The notes beneath the pieces are model-generated. The model worked only from the letters and a program-made list of their open reading frames with translations. It was not told where the DNA came from and made no database searches. Below, in pieces: positions 1 through 5,766 of a DNA stretch of 5,766 bases. The translations under genes were made by a program, and so were the position numbers. How positions within the stretch are numbered: position 1 is the first letter of the stretch; each line of letters begins with the position of its first letter. The DNA is from G020348385 sp964580235 (GTDB taxonomy: Bacteria > Acidobacteriota > Aminicenantia > Aminicenantales > Aminicenantaceae), in assembly GCA_964580235.1 (NCBI GenBank), contig CAZOJY010000160.1:1-5766 (forward strand), in the 5' to 3' direction.

Positions 1-24
1 TCTTACATGAATAATTCAGAGTAG

Positions 25-50
25 CCTGGATAATTTATGAATTATCCAGG
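25..50. repeat. Perfect 11-bp inverted repeat with 4-nt loop
   Basis: The arms CCTGGATAATT (25-35) and AATTATCCAGG (40-50) are exact reverse complements around the loop TATG. The structure sits 32 nt before the ATG at 83. No T-run follows on either strand, so it is not a standard intrinsic terminator in the visible sequence. It could be an operator for the plus-strand frame, a hairpin in its leader, or the end of a gene lying to the left of the window. The hairpin itself is directly seen; its role is open. Confidence 0.8.
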
Positions 51-82
51 TAAATTTGGATTGAGCAAATGAAAGGTATGCT

Positions 83-335
83 ATGAAAGTCACAAACTTG
101 GAACTCAAACCCGAAGAAATGCTCCGGATGGAAGAGACAGCCCTGAGATCCGTTGTTGCCCACATTGCCGGTTTACCGGATGCCTCAGATTATTCTCCCG
201 AACTGTCCCGGTCGTTCCGGGGGCTGCGGGTGTGGCTTCCGTTGAAGCTTTTTGGTGTTCAAGCATTTCGGGAAAATCTATCCGAAAGCTGCAGTTGACC
301 CGATGGGTATACAAGACCACGGCCCACAATCTTGA
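83..335 (+). pseudogene. Probable frameshifted small gene, product unrecognised
   Basis: An ATG at 83 has GAAAGG six bases upstream (71-76). The uninterrupted frame gives 71 residues and stops at 296-298. The first 41 residues (MKVTNLELKPEEMLRMEET... to SPEL) have coding-like codons and an amphipathic helix. From 205 the coding-like pattern moves to another frame (VPVVPGAAGVASVEAF, 205-252), and from about 252 to a third (LVFKHFGKIYPKAAVDPMG onward), ending with TGA at 333-335. Joining the three pieces needs one base missing near 204-205 and one missing in the T5 run at 249-253, and would give about 84 residues. I do not recognise the family. Either it is a decayed gene, or the two shifts are sequencing errors, or the 71-residue frame is the real product, or none of it is coding. 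It converges on the minus-strand block with 55 nt between the ends. Confidence 0.4.
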
Positions 336-360
336 AAACCAGCAATAAAGACTAAAACAG

Positions 361-376
361 TCATTCATACGAATGA
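361..376. terminator. Weak hairpin between the convergent gene ends
   Basis: TCATTC (361-366) and GAATGA (371-376) pair around ATAC, 14 nt past the stop of the last minus-strand gene. Read on the minus strand it is followed by CTGTTTTAGTC, with a short T-run. A second small repeat, GACT...AGTC, lies at 350-362. The stem is only 6 bp and AT-rich, so termination here is a guess based mainly on position. Confidence 0.25.
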
Positions 377-390
377 GGAAGTCATCTTTT

Positions 391-1053
391 TTATTCGAAG
401 ACCTGTTTGAGGATGTCCACGATCTCCAGGGCGTATTCCACTTGGGTAATCGGGATTCCCTTGTTTTTTGCGATGGTGTCGAATCGTCCGTCTTTGTTGC
501 TGTCGGCCACCACGATGATGTAGTCTGCAAACGGAGCCACCGCATCGATCATCTTTTCGTTATCGCTGCCCGGGGCACCTCTCCCGGATCTTCCGGCAGC
601 ATGCATGGCAATGATAAAGACCTTTTCCTGTTTGCAGTAGTCGATAATCTTTTTTAAGCGTTTGACTTCTGCATCCACGGTCAGGCCCGATGCTCCCATC
701 CCTTTCAAACTGGCACCGATGGCAAAAATGATAGTTTTGTATCGGGTGCCTTTGGGATAAACGGCCAAGTCCGTATTCACTTCGACGTGAAACCCCGGGC
801 CGGATTCCTTATCAGCGAGGCCGACACCCGTTTTGATAAGATCCACGGTCGGCGCGTCGCAGTAATCGTATTTCACTCCGGCTTCCTCACAGACGACATT
901 CAAGGTTTCCACATCCGCACTCTGTCCGGCAGATGTGGTGAGTACGGGCAGGTGGCTCTTGGGAATATCCCTCGCACCCGCATTCGATACGGATGCCAGT
1001 AACAAGAGCCCGGCTGAAAAAGAAAACAAAATGAGTCGTTGGACGTTTTTCAT
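391..1053 (-). CDS. Exported DUF6305-like protein of unknown function
   Basis: The product has 220 residues from the ATG at 1053, chosen because AAGGAG lies 8 nt upstream. The frame could open earlier only at a TTG (1071) that lacks a binding site. Residues 1-25 are a typical signal peptide (MKNVQR, hydrophobic 8-21, then SVSNA before GARD), so the mature protein is periplasmic or secreted. It has no lipobox cysteine. The mature part alternates strands and helices: a first unit LPVLTTSAGQSADVETLNVV (35-54), then YKTIIFAIGASLKGMGASG (105-123), VFIIAMHAAGRSGRGAPGSD (145-164) and ADYIIVVADSNKDGRFD (176-192), which suggests an alpha/beta Rossmann-like fold. The conserved-looking glycine-rich loops and the His151/Asp164/Asp184/Asp188 cluster could be a binding or metal site (inference). 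The overall pattern recalls the DUF6305 group from memory, not from a search. It is the last gene of the block, 55 nt after the dipeptidase, and may be the substrate-handling or binding partner. Confidence 0.8.
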   Translation of the reverse strand: MKNVQRLILFSFSAGLLLLASVSNAGARDIPKSHLPVLTTSAGQSADVETLNVVCEEAGVKYDYCDAPTVDLIKTGVGLADKESGPGFHVEVNTDLAVYPKGTRYKTIIFAIGASLKGMGASGLTVDAEVKRLKKIIDYCKQEKVFIIAMHAAGRSGRGAPGSDNEKMIDAVAPFADYIIVVADSNKDGRFDTIAKNKGIPITQVEYALEIVDILKQVFE

Positions 1054-1061
1054 TGTACCTG

Positions 1062-1067
1062 CTCCTT
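1062..1067 (-). promoter_or_regulatory. Ribosome binding site deciding the start of the exported protein
   Basis: AAGGAG lies 8 nt upstream of the ATG at 1053 and overlaps any longer reading from the TTG at 1071. It fixes the start directly before the signal peptide. Confidence 0.75.
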
Positions 1068-1108
1068 CCAAAAATTCCTGTTTATTTTAATCCGTTTTTG
1101 CGTCAAAA

Positions 1109-2872
1109 TCACCTTTTTTCTGCTGGCTGTTCGGGTTTCAGCTGGTTGTGTTTGATGAGTTCTTTCAGGTACCAGTCAGGAAATTGGAGCCTGTTTCTCT
1201 TTCGTGTTTTGGCATCATAGATCCACAGCTTGTTGTATTTCACGAGCAGGTCATCTCCCAGTTTCCACCACGCATTCACAACAGCGTTGGCCTGGTTGTT
1301 GCTGTAATCGGTCAAGTACACGATGGCCTCTGCCGGATCCTTCTTGTAAAGGTCGAGGGCCACCTTGTCTGTCGTTTCAACTCTCGCAACTGCCTTGCCT
1401 TCCCATTCCTCCTGGGCCGAGCGAACATCTTTTATGGCATGGGAGTAAACAGCTTGGGTATGATAATCCACATAATCGAACGCCCATCTGGCTGATTCTC
1501 TATTGAATTCCCAGTGGTCACCGATTTCAAAAGAGTGAGGTATGCGGGTGATTCCTGCATACATAGGCATAAAACAGGAGGTATCCTGAGCCCCAAAGGC
1601 CAGCCATACGATTCCTCCGATCGGGTGTGGCAGCCAGTCCCGGCATTGGGTAACCGTCACGTATTCCGCCCGATTCACGCTTATAACGCGGGATGTATTG
1701 TACCTCTGTTCATCGAGCGAAAATCCATAAGGAAGACGGTTGGGATTGGCGAAAGGTCCGCCCTGTAATCCCCTGGCCGGGAAAAATTCTGTGCCTTCAT
1801 ATTTGTCCCGTGTCAGGTCCATAACATCCTTGACCGAGAGCTTCTTTTCCGGCTTGACTGAAAAGGGAAGTTCCATGTTGGGGGTATCGGGGCTGAACTT
1901 TTGGGATGGTGCCATTAAATCGAAAAAACGCCACAGCCGGGCCCTGGCGCCTTTGGAACCTGCCGCACTGGATTCCGAGGGAGAATAAGCCTTTTTCCAG
2001 CTAAAGGGTTCAGCACTTTTGGGATCATAATAATCCTTGTCGACGGCATAAGAAATGACATTGGATGATGCCATGAAATAATCGGAATTATCCAGATCGA
2101 TTTCTCCGATGCGGGATTCATTCGGACAGACGCTGACATGATCGTCCGGCACCCTCTGGGCGCACCAGATAGCGCCGGGTTTCCCACTCTTCGGTGTCCA
2201 CAGCGGACCTACTGGCATGATCTCGAATATCCACACCTCATTGGGATCGGCCACAGCCAGCATTTCTCCGGAGTCGGTGTAACCGTATCCATACTTTTCG
2301 CCGAGTGTTCCCATGAGTTTGATGGCTTCCCGGGCCGTCTTGCATTGTTCCATGGCAACAAGCGTCAGCCAAGTGATGTCAAAGGTAGCAGACGGCGTGG
2401 GATTTCTCATCTCCCTGCGGCATCCGATGGTCGATTCCCCGATGGCCAGCTGTTGATCATTCATATAACCGAACATCCCATGCATATAAGCATAGGTGTG
2501 GGCGGGCTGCGGAATTTCCACACCTGTGACGTTTTTCTTGTAAATTTCCCACTTCAGGCCCTGTTCGGGCGGCCAGGTTTCGAATTGATCGATATGGTAG
2601 ATTTTGCGTGTTGCTCCGGGCTCATAATCGGCAGCCGGAACAGCGCGCCAGGTCCAATCACACACACCACAGTCACATGTGTGAGTGGTCATGACCGAAC
2701 CGTCAGTTGACGCTTTTTTTCCGACCATGATCACGGTGCATCCGTCCAGAGCATAATCGGTTTCAAAACGTGTGAAATTTTCCTGTTTTGGCTGAAAAAA
2801 TGCCAAACCTCCGACAACAACCAGGGCAAAAAACAGGATGCCGGTGATAAACCAGAATTTTTTTCCTCTCAC
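1109..2872 (-). CDS. Family C69 (U34) Ntn-hydrolase dipeptidase with N-terminal membrane segment
   Basis: The 587-residue product is a large member of the C69 dipeptidase family (Ntn hydrolases cleaving short peptides). The nucleophile is expected to be Cys45 in ALDGCTVIMVGKKASTDGS (41-59), with the downstream family signature THTCDCG (63-69), NDQQLAIGESTIGCR (138-152), the helix around ITWLTLVAMEQCKTAREAI (166-184), and GEMLAVADPNEVWIFEI (202-218). Residues 6-26 form a hydrophobic segment after MRGKK, so the enzyme is exported or anchored. Family members mature by autocleavage just before the Cys, which here would release the catalytic part from the membrane segment (inference). The start is GTG at 2872, supported by GAGGAGG five bases upstream; no other start keeps the signal. 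There are ten cysteines, several clustered at 66, 68 and 71. The 147-nt gap above it is the longest in the block. The family is near certain; substrate preference is not visible. Confidence 0.94.
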   Translation of the reverse strand: MRGKKFWFITGILFFALVVVGGLAFFQPKQENFTRFETDYALDGCTVIMVGKKASTDGSVMTTHTCDCGVCDWTWRAVPAADYEPGATRKIYHIDQFETWPPEQGLKWEIYKKNVTGVEIPQPAHTYAYMHGMFGYMNDQQLAIGESTIGCRREMRNPTPSATFDITWLTLVAMEQCKTAREAIKLMGTLGEKYGYGYTDSGEMLAVADPNEVWIFEIMPVGPLWTPKSGKPGAIWCAQRVPDDHVSVCPNESRIGEIDLDNSDYFMASSNVISYAVDKDYYDPKSAEPFSWKKAYSPSESSAAGSKGARARLWRFFDLMAPSQKFSPDTPNMELPFSVKPEKKLSVKDVMDLTRDKYEGTEFFPARGLQGGPFANPNRLPYGFSLDEQRYNTSRVISVNRAEYVTVTQCRDWLPHPIGGIVWLAFGAQDTSCFMPMYAGITRIPHSFEIGDHWEFNRESARWAFDYVDYHTQAVYSHAIKDVRSAQEEWEGKAVARVETTDKVALDLYKKDPAEAIVYLTDYSNNQANAVVNAWWKLGDDLLVKYNKLWIYDAKTRKRNRLQFPDWYLKELIKHNQLKPEQPAEKR

Positions 2873-2877
2873 GATTT

Positions 2878-2884
2878 CCTCCTC
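2878..2884 (-). promoter_or_regulatory. Ribosome binding site for the GTG start of the C69 dipeptidase
   Basis: GAGGAGG lies 5 nt upstream of the GTG at 2872. This strong site supports a non-ATG start and an independently initiated gene after the 147-nt gap. Confidence 0.8.
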
Positions 2885-2947
2885 ATCTTTTAATCTTTAA
2901 ATATCTATGTCCTTTTTTACCCTCCGGGCAAACGGATCTGCTTTGTT

Positions 2948-2988
2948 GCAGCCTGTTCGCGGTGGACAGCCACACCTTCACAGGCTGC
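2948..2988. repeat. Nine-bp inverted repeat in the gap between deacylase and dipeptidase genes
   Basis: GCAGCCTGT (2948-2956) and ACAGGCTGC (2980-2988) are exact reverse complements. Inside the loop a smaller GTGG-ACAG-CCAC hairpin (2962-2973) can form. A separate 6-bp hairpin, TATCCA-TTTG-TGGATA, lies at 2997-3012 just after the deacylase stop. No T-run follows the large stem in the direction of transcription, so a processing, stability or attenuation element is more likely than an intrinsic terminator. The pairing is seen; the role is inferred. Confidence 0.5.
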
Positions 2989-3019
2989 GCCGCGCATATC
3001 CATTTGTGGATAATCCATA

Positions 3020-4183
3020 CTAGTTGAAGTATACGTCTTTTTTATCCGCTTCATCGGGATTATGATAGTAATGTCCAACGCCGTTTTTAACAATCTCGGC
3101 ATATTTGGGGACATTTTGAACAGCAAGAGCCTTCTCCGGGAACTTTCTTGTGAATTGCCGCATCAACTCCTGGATCACCGAACAATGCTGGCCAACCCGT
3201 TTGGCAATCGGCCAACCTGTCTTGTCATACGGGACAAAAAGTTTTCCCTTTTTCGAAAGGCTCAACAGAAAGGGATCCTTTCCGTCCAAAAGCAGCTCGA
3301 CGGTTTTTGGGCCGGTGGGCTGGTCGAGAAAAGGAACCGGAGCTTCCAACAGGAAAGGCATTGCATCGGAAAAATCCCCGATCTCCCGGTGAGAAAGTCC
3401 CCTGAATCCGGAAGGGGAGGGTTCGACGTGGTTGTCGAATTTCTCCCGGGCTTTCACCGTCAAAGATGTCATGGTGGCAATTCTCATGGATTTTTCTGGT
3501 GCGACAATGCAGTTTGTGACCGGAAACATGGTCTCGGCGCCATGAAGATCCACCGCAATGTCCACCTTCTCTTCTCTGATGATTTGCATAGCTGCATAGG
3601 TCACCCTTTCCATCAAAGGCCCGTTCGGCCGTCCCGGCCATGTGCGGTTGGTGTTGCGCGTGTCGATAAAGGAAAGGAGCTGTCTATCAGGATAGTGGAC
3701 GTAAACATCCGGGTCCGGCCACTGGTCCAACCAGGAGGCATCCCGGTTTCCCATCCGGAACTTCTTGCTGCCCCAGTCCGTAGGAATCTCAAAATATAGG
3801 GGATAGCCGTCTCCCGGCCGGGTGTTCCGGCTGCCGCTGTGGTTGAACTGGGGGATGAGAATGAGGGTCCCTTTTTCAACGACGGCGTTTTCCAGAAAAA
3901 CCAGGGCAGAAAGGAGAGAAGCGGGCTCGTTCGAATGGGTGTTGGATAAAATCAGCATTTTACCCCCCGGCTCTTTCCCTTCCAGAAAAAATACATAGGT
4001 GTCAGCCATGGTGCCCTTGATGGTTTTGCAGTATTCACTGAGTTTTTTGACTTTTGTGATCCCGGGCCCGGCCACGACCGGCAGTTGGTAATGCCGGTGT
4101 TTGTAGAGCTCAAGACCTCCATCGATCATCACGGCCACAACGACCACCAGAATCAATATTTTTGTGAGCTGAATTCGTGACAT
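3020..4183 (-). CDS. Membrane-anchored M14-type zinc deacylase/carboxypeptidase (succinylglutamate desuccinylase/aspartoacylase-like)
   Basis: The product has 387 residues from the ATG at 4183. An N-terminal hydrophobic segment (about residues 6-21) acts as a signal anchor and puts the catalytic domain outside the cytoplasm. The core shows the AstE/AspA/M14 zinc site: NTHSNE with His83 and Glu86, later VDLHG with His214 as third ligand, the substrate-binding NTNRTWPG stretch near 177-184 that matches the NR-x-FPG type motif, and FLLEAPVPF with Glu280 in the place of the catalytic Glu. Family knowledge gives hydrolysis of an N-acyl group from an amino acid or of a C-terminal residue from a peptide. 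The start at 4183 was chosen because GAAGGA lies 7 nt upstream. An in-frame ATG at 4201 overlaps the previous stop as ATGA and would add six residues by coupling. It follows the small membrane protein and precedes the C69 peptidase. The fold is fairly certain; the acyl substrate is unknown. The frame just beyond the stop looks coding (see findings). Confidence 0.86.
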   Translation of the reverse strand: MSRIQLTKILILVVVVAVMIDGGLELYKHRHYQLPVVAGPGITKVKKLSEYCKTIKGTMADTYVFFLEGKEPGGKMLILSNTHSNEPASLLSALVFLENAVVEKGTLILIPQFNHSGSRNTRPGDGYPLYFEIPTDWGSKKFRMGNRDASWLDQWPDPDVYVHYPDRQLLSFIDTRNTNRTWPGRPNGPLMERVTYAAMQIIREEKVDIAVDLHGAETMFPVTNCIVAPEKSMRIATMTSLTVKAREKFDNHVEPSPSGFRGLSHREIGDFSDAMPFLLEAPVPFLDQPTGPKTVELLLDGKDPFLLSLSKKGKLFVPYDKTGWPIAKRVGQHCSVIQELMRQFTRKFPEKALAVQNVPKYAEIVKNGVGHYYHNPDEADKKDVYFN

Positions 4184-4190
4184 ATTATTT

Positions 4191-4196
4191 TCCTTC
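4191..4196 (-). promoter_or_regulatory. Ribosome binding site deciding the deacylase start
   Basis: GAAGGA lies 7 nt upstream of the ATG at 4183. The alternative in-frame ATG at 4201 has nothing similar before it, only the ATGA overlap with the previous stop. Confidence 0.65.
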
Positions 4197-4197
4197 G

Positions 4198-4353
4198 TCA
4201 TTTGATTCGCAATACCCGCAGGATGAGCGGGATCAAAACCAGAACATAAAGGAGCATATCGTTTACACTTTTTTTCTCATTGATGAAATTCCAGAGCAAG
4301 AGAGCGATCAAGTACACACAAATCACGTAATAGATGATCATGATCAAAGGCAT
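4198..4353 (-). CDS. Small two-segment membrane protein (51 residues) between permease and deacylase
   Basis: This reading frame starts with ATG at 4353 and ends with TGA at 4200-4198. A strong GGAGG lies 7 nt upstream of the start (4361-4365), and the permease stop is only 15 nt away. The product begins MPLIMIIYYV and has two hydrophobic segments, about residues 3-21 and 33-48, joined by a short polar loop NFINEKKSVND, with a basic tail RVLRIK. That gives a hairpin topology with both ends on one side. Its stop codon overlaps (ATGA) an in-frame ATG of the following deacylase gene, so the two are tightly linked. I do not recognise a family. It is far shorter than a DctQ-type subunit (about 160 residues, four segments), but its position next to a permease suggests an accessory subunit or stabiliser, as small proteins such as KdpF are for other transporters. 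That role is inference; that it is translated is well supported by the binding site and packing. Confidence 0.75.
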   Translation of the reverse strand: MPLIMIIYYVICVYLIALLLWNFINEKKSVNDMLLYVLVLIPLILRVLRIK

Positions 4354-4360
4354 CTCATTT

Positions 4361-4365
4361 CCTCC
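4361..4365 (-). promoter_or_regulatory. Ribosome binding site of the 51-residue membrane protein
   Basis: GGAGG lies 7 nt upstream of the ATG at 4353, inside the 15-nt gap after the permease stop. It is the main evidence that this short frame is translated. A nearer ATG (4358) gives only four codons and sits too close. Confidence 0.75.
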
Positions 4366-4368
4366 GTT

Positions 4369-5682
4369 TCAAATGCTCCATCTGACGAGAAATTCCAGCT
4401 TAGCACTGAAGACAACCATCAGAATCCCCACCACGGTTATCACGATCCAGGGAAGCCAGGTGCTCTTCAAAAAAGACCAGTAACTGCCTTTGTAGTCTGA
4501 CACCATCACGCTGAGCCGCCCTATCAGGGCTGTGGGGGGCAGTCCGTCCCCCAGGGGCCAGAGCAGACTCAATCCGGAAAGGGCGACAGTGGCATGGAGC
4601 CCGATGGAATCCAAGTACCAGATTAAAGGGATACCCAGGATAGCTGCGGCGCCGTAGGTCAAAACGCCTTCGGAAACCGGTATCACGATGGCGAGAGATA
4701 TAAACAAAAGGACAAGGGGCGTGCTGATAACAGCAAATGAAAGCAAACCGCGCACACCTGTGACGGTCATGATCTGCTGGAGCATCCCGACCACGACCAT
4801 GGTGGCCAGCAGCGGGAGCAGTCTTTTCATCGTGGCACTTGAGAGTTTGAGGACGTTGATTTTCTTGGGACTGAGGAGCCAGGCCACAAGCGCGGCTGCC
4901 ACGAACTGCAGAGGCAAACCCAGGATGGGAACATCAAAGGGCCAAATCCGGTAGGCGATGACCAATCCGAAAAAAACGAGAAAAGGGAGAAGCACCCGCC
5001 ACCAGCTCATTTTTGCCGGAACTTCGGGCATTTCCTGCAGAACGGCTTCCCGATCCATCTTGCTTTCTCTCTTCCATCCCAGTGTGAGCATGGTGAAAAT
5101 GCCGAGTATGAGCACTGGAATGGCGAGTGGAAGCTCGAATCCCACATACGGGATGGCGGTCCCGGCGCAGGTGATCATGGCCCAGATGTTGACGGGGGGT
5201 GCTGCTGCACTGAGACCTGCGACGATGAAAAGGATCGCGGCGACTTTCCGGTTGGGTATTCCAAGATAACCGAGAGCCAGAGCGGTTGGCGCTCCCACCA
5301 CGAGGAGGGAAACGCTGCCGGCGCCGGTCAGAGCTCCTGGGATCAGGATGATGAACATTAGGAGAAGAAGCGCGATGATGCGCAGATTGTAGAAGTATTT
5401 GATCGTGACCCGCACCACATAGTTCACGCCGCCGGATTCATTGACGATGGCCATAAAAATGGTAGCCGTGGAAAAGACAAGGATGACATCCAGGTAGGTA
5501 AACGATCCCTCGATAAGATGGCGCGCCAGTTGCCCGGCAGGAGGCGTGTGGACAAAGATCCCGGCGACACCTCCGGCCACGGCTGCTGCCAGCATGCTGA
5601 TTTCGACAGATAGCTTATTCGCTTTGGCCAGGGCATAGGCCGAGATCATGACTAATAGGATGATTCCGATCTGCAGCTGCAT
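4369..5682 (-). CDS. Multi-spanning inner-membrane permease, ion-transporter (DctM/TRAP-large-subunit-like) superfamily
   Basis: The 437-residue protein is almost wholly hydrophobic, with about 10-12 predicted membrane segments (for example near residues 4-20, 25-43, 64-81, 101-117, 146-160, 185-201, 229-245, 256-271, 287-304, 312-335 and 410-426) and one charged cytoplasmic-type loop near 203-227. Two Gly/Pro/Ser/Thr-rich stretches, IPGALTGAGSVS (114-125) and a second around 372-388 with LGDGLPPTALIG, sit in opposite halves, as the re-entrant substrate hairpins do in ion-transporter superfamily carriers such as DctM, CitMHS and GntP. From family knowledge this suggests cation-coupled or binding-protein-assisted uptake of a carboxylate or amino acid. 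No DctP-type binding protein or full-size DctQ subunit is present, so it may be a secondary carrier. It is the first gene of the block. The ATG at 5682 has no Shine-Dalgarno sequence but lies just below a good promoter, and the next Met (residue 12) is inside the first membrane segment. The permease call is firm; family and substrate are not. Confidence 0.83.
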   Translation of the reverse strand: MQLQIGIILLVMISAYALAKANKLSVEISMLAAAVAGGVAGIFVHTPPAGQLARHLIEGSFTYLDVILVFSTATIFMAIVNESGGVNYVVRVTIKYFYNLRIIALLLLMFIILIPGALTGAGSVSLLVVGAPTALALGYLGIPNRKVAAILFIVAGLSAAAPPVNIWAMITCAGTAIPYVGFELPLAIPVLILGIFTMLTLGWKRESKMDREAVLQEMPEVPAKMSWWRVLLPFLVFFGLVIAYRIWPFDVPILGLPLQFVAAALVAWLLSPKKINVLKLSSATMKRLLPLLATMVVVGMLQQIMTVTGVRGLLSFAVISTPLVLLFISLAIVIPVSEGVLTYGAAAILGIPLIWYLDSIGLHATVALSGLSLLWPLGDGLPPTALIGRLSVMVSDYKGSYWSFLKSTWLPWIVITVVGILMVVFSAKLEFLVRWSI

Positions 5683-5697
5683 TTGGTATGCGGCAAT

Positions 5698-5725
5698 TTT
5701 ATATTTTGAATTCAGGTTTAGTCAA
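5698..5725 (-). promoter_or_regulatory. Sigma70-type promoter of the permease operon
   Basis: On the minus strand TTGACT (5725-5720, five of six matches to TTGACA) is followed after a 16-nt spacer by TATAAA (5703-5698, five of six to TATAAT). The expected start of transcription is near 5691, only about 9 nt before the permease ATG at 5682. This fits the lack of a Shine-Dalgarno sequence there and implies a nearly leaderless message. No clear operator repeat flanks it within the window. Confidence 0.65.
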
Positions 5726-5766
5726 GAAAAAAGGACGAATAAAATGCGACCTTCTCCAGTGGACCA

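Noticed and set aside
205..335. TGA at 242-244 as a selenocysteine codon after GGCGCGFR
   Set aside because: Upstream sequence in that frame is short and full of stops, and a neighbouring frame reads through as ordinary coding sequence, so frameshifts explain it better.
105..545. Long minus-strand frame of 146 codons
   Set aside because: It overlaps the end of the exported-protein gene in another frame, has Arg/Ser/Thr/Trp-rich shadow composition and no binding site.
1078..1106. Possible internal promoter TTGACG-N16-TAAACA before the exported-protein gene
   Set aside because: The -35 is fair but the -10 matches only three of six, so it is too weak to list.
2086..2095. AATTATCCAG, identical to part of the hairpin at 40-49
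   Set aside because: It is inside the dipeptidase coding frame (codons for LDNSD) and has no second arm; a 10-mer match is likely chance.
2138..2710. Plus-strand frame of 190 codons
   Set aside because: It lies fully antisense to the well-supported C69 gene and has no start signal or recognisable domain.
3062..3799. Plus-strand frame of 245 codons
   Set aside because: It is antisense to the deacylase gene, whose zinc motifs confirm the minus strand; the translation looks like a shadow.

Overview
The window holds a compact five-gene block on the minus strand, from about 5725 down to 391. In transcription order it encodes a multi-spanning carboxylate-type permease (5682-4369), a 51-residue membrane protein with two hydrophobic segments (4353-4198), a membrane-anchored zinc deacylase of the M14/aspartoacylase type (4183-3020), a large family C69 Ntn-hydrolase dipeptidase with an N-terminal membrane segment (2872-1109), and a 220-residue exported protein resembling the DUF6305 group (1053-391). 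A good sigma70-type promoter (5698-5725) lies directly upstream of the permease and predicts a leader of only about 9 nt. The first three genes are separated by about 15 nt or less and are almost certainly co-transcribed. The 147-nt and 55-nt gaps further down fit the same transcript but leave room for processing or internal control.

The genes suggest one envelope-centred module. The dipeptidase, the deacylase and the DUF6305-like protein all carry export or anchoring signals, and the permease and small protein sit in the membrane. A reasonable inference is that acylated amino acids or small peptides are hydrolysed at or outside the inner membrane and a carboxylate or amino-acid product is moved by the permease. 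The substrate cannot be read from the sequence. The small membrane protein and the DUF6305-like protein are the least understood parts.

The left end (1-390) is different. It has a perfect 11-bp inverted repeat with a 4-nt loop (25-50), followed by a plus-strand reading frame with a credible ribosome binding site. Its coding character runs through all three frames in turn (83-335), as if a roughly 84-residue gene carried two single-base deletions. It converges on the minus-strand block.

The base composition looks mixed, near 50% GC by eye. Signal peptides, peptide hydrolases and an IT-superfamily permease fit a Gram-negative, probably anaerobic, peptide- or amino-acid-using bacterium such as a Desulfobacterota or Synergistota member. 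That placement is a weak inference: the window has no rRNA or marker gene. No tRNA, CRISPR array, insertion sequence or phage gene was seen.
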